This document shows, in pieces, positions 16,424 through 24,715 of a DNA stretch of 64,000 nt. Positions within the stretch are counted from its first letter, which is position 1. The number at the start of each line of letters is the position of its first letter. A program made the translations under genes and the position numbers. The notes beneath the pieces are model-generated. The model did not search any database, was not told where the DNA came from, and saw only the letters and a program-made list of their open reading frames with translations. This stretch comes from Thermoproteota archaeon (GTDB lineage Archaea; Thermoproteota; Thermoprotei_A; Sulfolobales; Ignisphaeraceae): the NCBI GenBank assembly GCA_030550585.1, contig JAUQPB010000001.1:1-64000 (forward strand). Direction: 5' to 3'.

Positions 16424-17125
16424 GTGATAGGTGCTGTGGCTTCGAAAATGTTTGTTGTGTTTGTATTTGGACTGTTGATAGGATTTGCAATAGCCTTTGC
16501 AGCCATGCGTGTTGTGGAGCAACGAAGGGCCGTGGCTACACAGACGTGTGTAGCGACATTGACTCAAACCCAGACAATGTGTGTAGAGCTGCAAACACCT
16601 ATCTATGTCACGTCGCCTGCCACGATGGTGAACGCCTCTGTGTCTTCGGTTGGGTGTGGGGTTGGTGTTCTGGTTGATAAGAGCTATTTCCAGGCTGTTC
16701 AAAGCCTTCTTGAAAGAGCCAACAAAAGTATCTACATAGCTATGTATGCTATGAAATATGACCCTGCAGAGCCTGGCGACCCTGTTAACAAGCTTCTCAA
16801 CATAGTTGTTAATAAGAGTAGGTATGGGGTTGATGTGAAGATAGTGGTGGATGATGTAACGTACAAAGACTATCCAGATACCATAGCCTTTCTGCTTGGA
16901 AACAACATAAGTGTTAGACTCGACGAGTCTAGTGGTAGGACAATCCACGCCAAGCTGGTTATAGTAGATAATAGAACGGCTGTTCTTGGAAGCCACAACT
17001 GGACTGAGAGCGCTCTTCAGCTCAACCACGAAGCATCTATAGAGATAGACTGTCCAGATGCTGTCAAAACCCTTCTAAACTACTTCGATAGCCTGTGGGC
17101 AAGTGGAAGAACAATCAAGCAGTAG
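16424..17125 (+). CDS. Membrane-anchored phospholipase D-family nuclease
   Basis: 233 residues. One N-terminal membrane helix (MFVVFVFGLLIGFAIAFAAM) and a linker precede a PLD domain with a single HxK motif (IHAKLVIVDNRTAVLGSHNWTESAL), the arrangement of Nuc-type endonucleases that act as dimers. The helix would place the domain outside the membrane, as in DNA-degrading or uptake-related nucleases. ATG 16448 (MFVV) is an alternative start. Its last 11 nt overlap the convergent nuclease gene. Confidence 0.87.
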   Translation: MIGAVASKMFVVFVFGLLIGFAIAFAAMRVVEQRRAVATQTCVATLTQTQTMCVELQTPIYVTSPATMVNASVSSVGCGVGVLVDKSYFQAVQSLLERANKSIYIAMYAMKYDPAEPGDPVNKLLNIVVNKSRYGVDVKIVVDDVTYKDYPDTIAFLLGNNISVRLDESSGRTIHAKLVIVDNRTAVLGSHNWTESALQLNHEASIEIDCPDAVKTLLNYFDSLWASGRTIKQ

Positions 17126-17591
17126 ATTGTATGTGCTGAGAAGGCTCTGCAAACCTATTGCAAACACCTTTCAAAAGCTCGCTAGCAACTATAGCGGACC
17201 TGCACATGCTCCTGACTATTGCCATCCCCTTGCCTAGGTACACAGGCCTTCTAAAGACAATGACATCACCGTTTCTTATAAGCAGTATGCCAACCCTCGG
17301 ATCAACTCTACTCAAAGCCCATGTGTAGAAACTGTATGGAATAGCAACATAGAGATAGTCTGCCAGTTCAATACGCCTCCAAATCTGCTTATAGACCTTG
17401 TCACGAGGCCTTCTCTTAACCTCTACAACATGGACATAAACACGATCAGAAGAAGACTCAAAAGCAACAACATCAAATTCAACACCGTCTAAAACAACAT
17501 TCCTATAAACATCGAACCCAGCACTCCTAAACCTCGATACAACTGATTCGACTAAACCATTCTCATCCAAGTCAGCAACACCAAAACTCAA
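17115..17591 (-). CDS. PD-(D/E)XK-type nuclease-like protein
   Basis: About 158 residues from TTG 17591, chosen because a CATATATATG box at 17627-17616 predicts transcription starting near 17594 (leaderless); the frame is open up to 17672. The core has an N-terminal helix (LVESVVSRFRSAGFDVYRN), then VEFDVVAFE and VYVHVVEVKRR, matching the D...ExK pattern of the restriction-endonuclease-like fold. These proteins are often archaeal Hjc/RecB-like nucleases, but the exact family is not clear. Its 3' end overlaps that of the PLD-family gene. Confidence 0.68.
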   Translation of the reverse strand: MSFGVADLDENGLVESVVSRFRSAGFDVYRNVVLDGVEFDVVAFESSSDRVYVHVVEVKRRPRDKVYKQIWRRIELADYLYVAIPYSFYTWALSRVDPRVGILLIRNGDVIVFRRPVYLGKGMAIVRSMCRSAIVASELLKGVCNRFAEPSQHIQSTA

Positions 17592-17831
17592 AGCCCTACT
17601 ACGAATTGAAGCGGAACATATATATGCACATCGATAGGCAAAGAAAGTACAAGTTCTATGGAAATCCAACAAAATAAAAACCTTCTATAAAAAGTGCTAC
17701 ACTAGTATTACTAGCAACAGGTTGAATATAGCTATACAAACCAATACCATAATACATATAATTAAAAGTAATAGAGGTATTATCTGCAGAAAGTCGTATA
17801 TATCTAGCACAGAGTATTATATATTCGGGGG

Positions 17832-17982
17832 CGCCAAACCCCAGTTGTGTGGACAATGCACAAACATGGCATGCTGGGGCCAGCTCCTTAGGCAGCCCTC
17901 AGGGGATAAGCCCTGGGGGTTGTCTAGGGGGCTTGACCCCGGTATGCCCATGTTTGTGCATTGTCCACACAACTGGGGGGCG
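17832..17982 (+). ncRNA. Long near-continuous hairpin, possible structured RNA or foldback element
   Basis: The outer arms are a perfect 31-nt inverted repeat (17839-17869 against 17947-17978, allowing one bulged C at 17949). Inside, pairing continues to a GATAAG loop at 17905-17910. Seven non-Watson-Crick pairs (885/930, 888/927, 892/923, 895/920, 899/916, 873/943, 875/941, all prefixed 17) are G-U in a + strand RNA and only one (17880/17936) is A-C; bulges are AAA 17836-17838, T17934 and C17949. Short open frames across it on both strands are artefacts of the repeat. A MITE-like foldback remains possible. Confidence 0.6.
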
Positions 17983-18125
17983 AGACCGTTGTTCTGGTCA
18001 CATGTCATATTGTTCTAATGTGAGTGTCTTTCTGTTCTTAGACTACGTTGTCTCGCTATGGTCATTGGGCTGGCATTTGACGAAAGCTAATAATGTCGGT
18101 GGTGATGTTAGTTTTTGGTGTTTTT

Positions 18126-19289
18126 ATGAAGGTTGTTTTTGAGAGATGTAGGATTGTATCTCCAAGTTATGATATTGCCGATGGCTATGTAGTTGTTGAG
18201 GACGGTGTTGTTGTTGGTGTTGGTTCTGGGCGTTTTGATGGCTATGCTGATGAGAGGGTTGATTTAGAGGGTTTGACTCTTTTGCCAGGTTTTGTCGATA
18301 CCCATACCCATGGTGTTGGAGGTTTCGATATAACTGCTAGTCCGCTGCTTGAGACTGTTATTGAGATAGCTAGGAGGTTTGTGAAGTATGGGGTTACAGG
18401 CTTTCTTCCAACAACTGTTTCTGCACCTCATGAAACCATTGTAAGGGCTTGTAGAGCTGTTAGAGAGGCTTCAAAGCTTTGGAAACCATCTATTGGTTCT
18501 AGGATTCTTGGTATACATCTAGAGGGGCCCTATATCAGTCGTGAGGTGGCTGGGGCCCAGAACACAGAGTTTGTTAGACATCCATCTGTAGAGGAGTTCA
18601 AGGTCTACTACGAGGAGTCTGGGGGCTTGCTAAAGCAGATTACCATAGCGCCTGAGTTGCCTGGGGCTGCAAAGCTTATAGAGTTTGCTAAGGGCTTGGG
18701 AGTAACAGTTAGCGCTGGACATACAGACGCTGGCTATGAGGTTGGCTTAGAGGCTGTTAGACTAGGTGTTTCGAAGGCTACGCATCTGTTCAATGGCATG
18801 AGGCGGTTTCACCATAGAGACCCTGGGATTGCTCTAGCTCTTATCCAGTCTCCAAACGTCTATCTAGAGATTATAGCTGATTTCATACATCTCCACCCAG
18901 CAGTTGTTAAGATGGTTGTAGACTATGCGACGCCTAGGAGAATAGTTTTGGTTACAGACTCCATAGCAGCTACAGGGCTTGGCGATGGCGTCTACAATCT
19001 CAGTGGTCTAGAAGTTGTTGTTGAGAGGGGTGTATGCAGATTGGCGAAGACAGGTGGTTTAGCTGGGAGCACGCTGACTATGGATAAAGCGTTTAGAAAC
19101 ATTGTGTCGCTTGGATACACACTAAGAGAAGCCTCTATGATGGCTAGCTACAACCCCGCTAAGAGCATAAGGCTCGGAATAAACATTGGAGATATTGCGC
19201 CAGGCTATAGAGCAGACTTTGCAGTTGTTGATGACAGGCTAGAAGTTGTTAAAACTGTTATCGATGGAGAAATTGTTTATGAGAGGTAA
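18126..19289 (+). CDS. nagA: N-acetylglucosamine-6-phosphate deacetylase
   Basis: About 387 residues from ATG 18126, preceded by GGTG; ATG 18105 and 18093 are possible. It is an amidohydrolase-fold enzyme with the N-terminal metal motif DTHTHG, the family signature HLEGPYISREVAGAQN, metal ligands SAGHTDAGY and HLFNGM, and the catalytic Asp in VTDSIAATG. It removes acetate from GlcNAc-6-phosphate in amino-sugar breakdown or cell-wall/glycan recycling. The next gene, a GNAT protein, is on the same strand but has its own promoter. Confidence 0.95.
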   Translation: MKVVFERCRIVSPSYDIADGYVVVEDGVVVGVGSGRFDGYADERVDLEGLTLLPGFVDTHTHGVGGFDITASPLLETVIEIARRFVKYGVTGFLPTTVSAPHETIVRACRAVREASKLWKPSIGSRILGIHLEGPYISREVAGAQNTEFVRHPSVEEFKVYYEESGGLLKQITIAPELPGAAKLIEFAKGLGVTVSAGHTDAGYEVGLEAVRLGVSKATHLFNGMRRFHHRDPGIALALIQSPNVYLEIIADFIHLHPAVVKMVVDYATPRRIVLVTDSIAATGLGDGVYNLSGLEVVVERGVCRLAKTGGLAGSTLTMDKAFRNIVSLGYTLREASMMASYNPAKSIRLGINIGDIAPGYRADFAVVDDRLEVVKTVIDGEIVYER

Positions 19290-19367
19290 CAGCATTTCGG
19301 TACACATAACCCGTTTTTAGCATGCAAATGCTTTTAAACTCTGTAGCGCATAGTCTACATGTAATGA

Positions 19368-20348
19368 ATGTGGGATTGTATGGAGGAATCGGATTCAGAT
19401 TCAGAAGATGATTCGTCTAGCGATAAATGCTTGAATGTCTCCATTAGAAGGGCCAGAATTTCTGATGTTGACAACATATTTAGGATATATAGCGAGAGTA
19501 TTCAGTATCTCGATTTGGAGAGCAAAGAGTGGATAGCTGGTGTTATTAGGAAGAGGAGCAAGAGGATCAGAATATATGTTGCCATCCACAACAAGAGTGT
19601 GGCAGGCTTTGCCATAGTTTATAAGAAGAGAGATAAGGCATATGTCGATGCCCTTGCCATAGACGAGATGTTTAGGGGGAGGGGAATAGGAGAGTGCCTG
19701 CTTAGAAACGTTGAAGAGGCGTTGGCTGGTGAGGGTGTTGAGAAAATCTATCTAACTGTGAAAAACCATAATAATAGGGCTCTTGGAATGTATGTAAAGA
19801 ACGGCTATAGAATATCAAATGTCATTCTAGTTCTAGAAGCAAAGCTAAGCAACATAGATATTAGCGTAGATAAGAAGGTTTTGGATAGAACTAGGATAAG
19901 CATTGACAGCGTCAAGAGAGCGTCTATTCCAAGAGTCAAACTACTTGATTTGACCATGTGGAACAACTTCACATGGGATGTAGACGAAGCTATATATAGA
20001 CTTAGCGGAGAGGAGGTAACGATAATAACAGTTTACAATGGTAGGAGAATAGCCGGGGTTGCACAGCTATCTACCACCAGTAGCAAGATTGTTGTTGAGA
20101 GGTTGGCACTATCCTACTATAGACCAACAGAATCTCTAAAGGTGTTGATAGACTCTGTAAAGAGGTTTGCTGATAGAGGCATAGACACAAGCATTGTTAT
20201 ACCAGTAGACTCTTCAAAGACGTCGCTACTGAAAACACTTATATCGATGGGCTTTAGAATAGTTGATAGCGAGTATGTGCTCTACAAAGATGTTGGAGAA
20301 GAGCAAGAGAAGAGCATAAGCAGTGTGGCATTAGCCAAACATGTTTAA
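19368..20348 (+). CDS. GNAT acetyltransferase with a second, degenerate domain
   Basis: 326 residues. After an acidic Ser/Asp/Glu-rich N-terminal tail, residues about 25-160 form a GNAT domain with the acetyl-CoA loop RGRGIGECLL and a C-terminal N-x-R-A-x-x-x-Y pattern (NNRALGMYVKNGY), as in RimI-like protein acetyltransferases. The remaining 150 residues look like a second GNAT fold without a clear acetyl-CoA loop. A TTTTAAA box near 19333 fits a near-leaderless start at ATG 19368. The acceptor is unknown. Confidence 0.85.
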   Translation: MWDCMEESDSDSEDDSSSDKCLNVSIRRARISDVDNIFRIYSESIQYLDLESKEWIAGVIRKRSKRIRIYVAIHNKSVAGFAIVYKKRDKAYVDALAIDEMFRGRGIGECLLRNVEEALAGEGVEKIYLTVKNHNNRALGMYVKNGYRISNVILVLEAKLSNIDISVDKKVLDRTRISIDSVKRASIPRVKLLDLTMWNNFTWDVDEAIYRLSGEEVTIITVYNGRRIAGVAQLSTTSSKIVVERLALSYYRPTESLKVLIDSVKRFADRGIDTSIVIPVDSSKTSLLKTLISMGFRIVDSEYVLYKDVGEEQEKSISSVALAKHV

Positions 20349-20431
20349 CTAGCCAATCAGAAAGAGTAAAATATTTCCTAACACAAAAATCTACCAGCAA
20401 AAGCATTCATTCTTGGTAGCGGTGGCTTTGC

Positions 20432-20833
20432 GTGCCTAGGCGATTCAGAAGAGGTTGGATGGGCGGATTTGGTGTTAGAACACCCCCCGCAAAGTGTAGC
20501 ATACCCATTGAAGACACTATATTCATACCTGTTAAACCTGTTGGAAGCCTGAGTTTCAGCGACTACATAGAGATCTACGATTACGAGGTTGAGGCCCTTG
20601 TCCACATACATGTTGAAGGGCTTTCCATGGAGGAGGCTGCGAATAGAATGGGCCTGTCAAAAGCAACCTTTTGGAGAATTCTAGAGGGCGCTAGATTCAA
20701 GATTGCCAAGGCACTAGCTGAGAGAAAGCCTATGAAACTTGTTTCAACTAGGCAGATAATCGATGATAATAAGAGCTTATTAACCGAGAAACAGGTTTCA
20801 AGTACTGGCGACGAAAATGGGTTGGTGGAATAG
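20432..20833 (+). CDS. DUF134 HTH protein
   Basis: 133 residues from GTG 20432, with GGTGG just upstream. It is a predicted DNA-binding protein of the DUF134 family, with N-terminal RxFRRG, IPIEDTIFIPV and the helix-turn-helix segment MEEAANRMGLSKATFWRILEGARFKIAKAL. In archaea this family usually sits with DUF5320 and NifX/NifB-like proteins, as here, and is thought to regulate them. It overlaps the next gene by 17 nt, so the three genes form an operon. Confidence 0.92.
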   Translation: MPRRFRRGWMGGFGVRTPPAKCSIPIEDTIFIPVKPVGSLSFSDYIEIYDYEVEALVHIHVEGLSMEEAANRMGLSKATFWRILEGARFKIAKALAERKPMKLVSTRQIIDDNKSLLTEKQVSSTGDENGLVE

Positions 20834-21125
20834 GCTTTGGAGAGGCCCATACCCAGGCAATGGGCCCTGGAGCCATCTACCACCGTGGCAGAGACCCGGA
20901 TGGCTATTTGGCGGAGGATGGTACTGGCTACAATATCTAGACAAATACTGGTACCAGCCACCAATCACACCACCAACTGCACCAACAGCTCCCATTGATC
21001 CAGAGACTGAGATTAGGTATCTCGAAGAGCTGAGGAGATATATCAGCGATGTGATGCTAAAAGAGATTGATGCTAGGATAGAGGAGCTTAGAAGGCTCTT
21101 GGGAAAGGGGCAAGGCAGTAGATGA
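20817..21125 (+). CDS. DUF5320 protein
   Basis: 102 residues. The N-terminal half is rich in Trp, Gly and Pro (GPWSHLPPWQRPGWLFGGGW) and the C-terminal half is a coiled-coil helix (EIRYLEELRRYISDVMLKEIDARIEELRRLLG), the typical layout of DUF5320. It overlaps its neighbours on both sides, including an ATGA junction at 21122-21125, so it is translationally coupled to DUF134 and the NifX-like protein. Role unknown. Confidence 0.9.
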   Translation: MGWWNRLWRGPYPGNGPWSHLPPWQRPGWLFGGGWYWLQYLDKYWYQPPITPPTAPTAPIDPETEIRYLEELRRYISDVMLKEIDARIEELRRLLGKGQGSR

Positions 21126-21532
21126 AGAGAACAGTTATTGTAGCAATACCTGTGGTAGGCTCTGGCCAAAACCCATATGTTTTTCCACATTTTGGCAGAG
21201 CACCATTCTTTGCAATAGTTGAGATAGACGGGAATAGCTTTAGAGTAGCAAAAATGCTCAAGAACGAACATGTTGCCCATGATCGTGGCCAAGGACATGG
21301 ACATCTGATAATAGAGGAGCTGGCTAGACAGGGAGTAGAAGCTGTGGTTGTTGCCAGCATTGGCCAGGGGGCATTCTACCAGCTGAGAAGCTTGGGAATG
21401 AAAATCTATGTCTTGCCAAAGAGAGAAAAAGGGTTGTACAATCTAGAGGAGGCTATAAAGATGCTCATAGAGAACAGAATCAGCGAGGCGCTAGAGCCTG
21501 TGAAGCATGAAGATCACGAGCATAACCATTAA
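21122..21532 (+). CDS. NifX/NifB C-terminal-like (dinitrogenase Fe-Mo cofactor family) protein
   Basis: 136 residues, a single domain of the NifX/NafY/VnfX family, recognised from HFGRAPFFAIVEID and IIEELARQGVEAVVVASIGQGAFYQLRSLGMKIYV. Stand-alone archaeal members without nitrogenase genes are thought to bind iron-sulfur or metal clusters. The His-rich ends (HDRGQGHGH and HEDHEHNH) support metal binding. It is the last gene of the DUF134-DUF5320-NifX operon. Confidence 0.9.
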   Translation: MKRTVIVAIPVVGSGQNPYVFPHFGRAPFFAIVEIDGNSFRVAKMLKNEHVAHDRGQGHGHLIIEELARQGVEAVVVASIGQGAFYQLRSLGMKIYVLPKREKGLYNLEEAIKMLIENRISEALEPVKHEDHEHNH

Positions 21533-21634
21533 AAGAGGACCTACCCCACAAAATATTTGGCAATGCTCAAACCCTTTCTAAGAAATAAAAAATAGAAATT
21601 GTTCTTGAGAGCACCCTATAGTGTTGTCCAAAGA

Positions 21635-21853
21635 CTATTTCGATGCCTCTGAAAGCTTCTGGCTTCTCATCATCTCATCAACAACAGTTAGTATACCGGA
21701 TATCAATAGGTATATGCCTATGAGCAACGCTACTAGATCTGGGCGCACTATAACTAGTATCCCAAATACTATCATTAGCACCCCTATAACAATTCTCGGA
21801 GCGCTTATACCAAGATACTTTTTGAGGGCCTCCTGCACAGCTTTTTCGGCCAT
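21635..21853 (-). CDS. Small DUF308/DUF3096-like membrane protein
   Basis: 72 residues with two membrane helices (IVIGVLMIVFGILVIVRP and LVALLIGIYLLISGILTVVD), a layout typical of DUF3096/DUF308 proteins (a G-x-L-x-I-x-R-P-D turn). Function unknown. A single gene, start ATG 21853. Confidence 0.78.
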   Translation of the reverse strand: MAEKAVQEALKKYLGISAPRIVIGVLMIVFGILVIVRPDLVALLIGIYLLISGILTVVDEMMRSQKLSEASK

Positions 21854-22233
21854 TTGGCTACACCAACTTCTGCTTATCTTAACTGTGCAGTGCTAATAAA
21901 TTCTTTCATAGTCAAAGTGTTGAGATCTGACAACTCTTCTATAGCATGTCTTTGAATGCCGAGTTTTAATTTAAAGCAAACTTTTGTGCTTTTGCATCCT
22001 TCTAGCGATTTAAGCTTCAGGGTGTCGGTAGCCCATATACTAACTAGAGAACTGTTTTGCTGGAACATCTAAATCTGTATTTTGATGTTCCCTAATGCTA
22101 AATTTAAGAAGTAGATCAATGAAGCACAGATTTTACATATTTACAACATTTGCCAATAGCAGTTCAAAAAATCGATAAGCAGAACAACAATGTTTTTAAT
22201 TTTCAAGTGTTGGTTTATAGTAGTGGTGGGTCC
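21854..22233. other. Intergenic region with an inverted repeat at 22062-22091
   Basis: A minus-strand frame at 21874-22068 gives an unrecognised peptide and is not called. GGAACATC 22062-22069 pairs with GATGTTCC 22084-22091 around a 14-nt loop, possibly an operator or RNA stem. Nothing else is seen. Confidence 0.35.
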
Positions 22234-23474
22234 ATGAGGAAAGGTCCTAAAATAGCTTTCATAGGTGCTGGTAGCGCTAGATGGACTAGCAGAATCCTCA
22301 TAGACATATTTCTCAATAGAGATTTGCATAATTCGGAGATATGGTTAATGGATATAAATGACTATAGGCTAGGTATTATAGGCATATTTGCTAAGAGATA
22401 TGTTGGAGAATTGTATTTGCCTATAAAGGTATTTGTTGCTAAGAGATAGGAGAGAAGCTATAAGGGACGCCGATTTTGTCATATCAACAGTTCTTGCAAT
22501 GGGCTATACATACTATGAAACCATGAGGGAGATCTCAGAAAAATATGGATACAAATACGGTATAAACTCTGTCGAATGAAACTATGTTGGTGACTACCAT
22601 ACCATATGGGGTTACTATCAGTTTAAGGTATATTTAGAAATTGCTAGAGATGTTGAGGAGCTTGCCCCACACACATGGCTCTTCATAATATCTAACCTCG
22701 TGTTAGAGCTTACAACACTTATCGGAAGAGAGACAAAGGTGAGGGTTGCAGGTATATGCCATGGTTTTCTAGGGTTTAGATCAGCGCTGGAGGTTTTTGC
22801 TATGAGGCTTGCCAATGAGAAGTTGGGTAGGGATATAACAGCTCTTTGCGCTATGCATGACCCTGAATGCTACAAAACTTTTTGATGCAGCTAACCGATT
22901 TTGATGAGCTAGAGTTTGAAATGAAGGGGTTTAACCATGTTATTTGGCTGACCAGGTTTAGGTATATGGGTGAGAATGCATATAGATATGTAGATGATTG
23001 GGTCAGAGAAGATGCTGAGAAATATTGGAGTGTATGGAGAGAGTACACAAGCAATCCATGGGATGTGGATTTATAGCTCCAGCCGCAATAGACATGTGCA
23101 AAACCTATGGCTTTCTACCAATTGGCGACAGTGTTAGAGGTGGTACATGGAAATATCACTGGGATCTACAAACAAAGAAGTGTTGGTATGGATCATTTGG
23201 AGGGCCAGACTCAGAAATAGGAGATGCTATAAGGGTTCTAATTGTTAGGAGAAATATTAGGGAGTTGGCTGAAAAAGTCTTTAATACATCAATTCCTATA
23301 GTGCAAAGCGAGCCGCCAAGGCCAAGTGGAGAGCTGCTAGCACCTCTAATAGATGCTCTATTCAATTGGCTAACAGTTGATGTTAGAACAAAGAGTTTTC
23401 AGCAAGTCAACGATGTTATAGATGCTATTCTCAAAATGCCTGGCAACGAAGAAATGGCAAAGCACTTCAGCTAA
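22234..23474 (+). pseudogene. GH4-family alpha-galactosidase/glucosidase pseudogene
   Basis: Pieces of one GH4 NAD-dependent glycosidase can be read in order: the Rossmann start IAFIGAGSARWTSRILIDIF; then, after a frameshift near 22441, REAIRDADFVISTVLAMGY and YHTIWGYYQFK, with TGA 22577 replacing the expected Trp codon of NSVEW; a shift near 22875; GFNHVIWLTRFRY; a shift near 23070; AAIDMCKTYGFLPIGDSVRGG; and the end DVIDAILKMPGNEEMAKHFS. About 100 residues before that end are missing. With at least five lesions the gene is dead. ATG 22234 has GGTGGG upstream. A functional copy would hydrolyse alpha-glycosides in the cytoplasm. Confidence 0.93.
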
Positions 23475-23696
23475 AAGCTATGCAGTGGATTGCTCTTCTT
23501 AATTTATATACAAGACCCTTGGATACACGCCCACCTCTACTACCAATACAAACATCGCCTCTAAACCCGACAACGTCAAATCCAAGTAAAACAACATCCC
23601 TTATATGATCTTTCTTTGGCCCGCCGGCAATAGCTGTAAGCATGTCGTTTTTCTTTGTCCTACCAACAAATTCCTTTAAACAACTTTTGAGAGTAT
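23467..23696 (-). pseudogene. C-terminal remnant of an MfnB-like (DUF556) protein
   Basis: A minus-strand frame reads LKEFVGRTKKNDMLTAIAGG, then PKKDHIRDVVLLGFDVVGFR, then GDVCIGSRGGRVSKGLV. This matches the C-terminal third of (5-formylfuran-3-yl)methyl phosphate synthase, whose methanogen versions have ALAGSIKKEHI...DIVGVRGAAC...GRI. The first two thirds are missing and the frame is closed by a TGA at about 23696. It lies just downstream of the mtrH-like gene on the same strand. Its last codons overlap the end of the GH4 pseudogene. Confidence 0.7.
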
Positions 23697-23778
23697 GCCA
23701 AGTTGTGTGTTGTCAAAAATGTCAGACACTTAGTTTAAAAAGAAAAGATAAGCTTTCATTTGTTACCGTAATGTGTAC

Positions 23779-24690
23779 CTAAATCTGAATTAGGCTCTCT
23801 TTTCTTCTTGCTAGGTATTTATAGGAGTTGTATATGGTGTATGCAGCTGGGAAAACATCTTTAGCTGATTCGATTGGTCCGTAGAGCAGGAAGTCTGCGC
23901 CTATGACTAGAGTTGCTATATTTGAAGCTATTTCACATGCTTTATAGCCTTCGGCTCCAAATCTCTCTTTAAAGGCTTTTCTCTGTGTTGAGACCGCGTT
24001 GTGGGCCCCGCTACCAACTGGGAGCCCATACCTAGATTTAACCTCTATCATTGTTCTCATAGCTGCTGAAAGGCTTGGCACATCAATTACGAATGTGTCT
24101 ACAAGAATTTTTTCAATGCCGTAGCTAGAGGTCTTGGCCAATATCGCTTCGAGGTTCTTAATCCTGGCCTCCACATCCATGATCTTGTCTGTGTATAGCA
24201 AGGCTATGGCAGCTTTAACGCCATATTCTTGGAGAAGCCTATACTCATCGTCTTTCGACTTTGCTGTTAGAGAATTGTATACAACCCTCTCTAGAAACCC
24301 AGCCTCTTTCGCATACTGGAAACCAGCTTTCATCACATTTATATCTGGAGAGTCTATGGATATGGGCATTCTGGTTGTGTTAGAAACGAACTCTAGGTAC
24401 TTGACTACAGCATTTGGATAATCTGCAACAATGTCTATCATAGCGGGTATCCTCGTCTTCGAGGACAGTTCCTCTACAGTCTTTATCAGCTCCTCTGCTT
24501 TGGATTTGTCGAAGACTCCCTGCACAGCATCAGCAACAATTTTATGTCCATGGTAAAATATTGTGCCTATCAACACAGGTGGGTTTTCAAATGCTGTTCC
24601 ACCAACCTTTATCCCACCTATTTCGAAAACCTTTTGCTGTGTTCTGTAATGGAACATAGGGGAGACCTGGTATATTGCTGTATCAGCCAT
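23779..24690 (-). CDS. mtrH: MtrH-family methyltransferase (methyl-H4MPT:corrinoid type)
   Basis: 303 residues, full length for tetrahydromethanopterin S-methyltransferase subunit H. Recognised from FEIGGIKVGG, NPPVLIGTIFYHGHKIV, MIDIVADYPNAVVKYLEFV, PISIDSPDINV and GLPVGSGAHNAVS, a pterin-binding TIM barrel. In methanogens it moves the methyl group between H4MPT and cobamide within Mtr. No other mtr gene is here, so a stand-alone methyl transfer to or from a corrinoid protein is the inference. It follows the Nnr gene by 25 nt, so an operon is likely, and an MfnB-like fragment lies downstream. Confidence 0.93.
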   Translation of the reverse strand: MADTAIYQVSPMFHYRTQQKVFEIGGIKVGGTAFENPPVLIGTIFYHGHKIVADAVQGVFDKSKAEELIKTVEELSSKTRIPAMIDIVADYPNAVVKYLEFVSNTTRMPISIDSPDINVMKAGFQYAKEAGFLERVVYNSLTAKSKDDEYRLLQEYGVKAAIALLYTDKIMDVEARIKNLEAILAKTSSYGIEKILVDTFVIDVPSLSAAMRTMIEVKSRYGLPVGSGAHNAVSTQRKAFKERFGAEGYKACEIASNIATLVIGADFLLYGPIESAKDVFPAAYTIYNSYKYLARRKESLIQI

Positions 24691-24715
24691 GTTTAAAAAT
24701 CTAGCTGTGTTTACA

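Noticed and set aside
17722-18142. Open frames on both strands over the long hairpin
   Set aside because: They read the two arms of the inverted repeat in both directions and match no protein.
21874-22068. 64-codon minus-strand frame
   Set aside because: No family, no clear promoter, and not distinguishable from chance.
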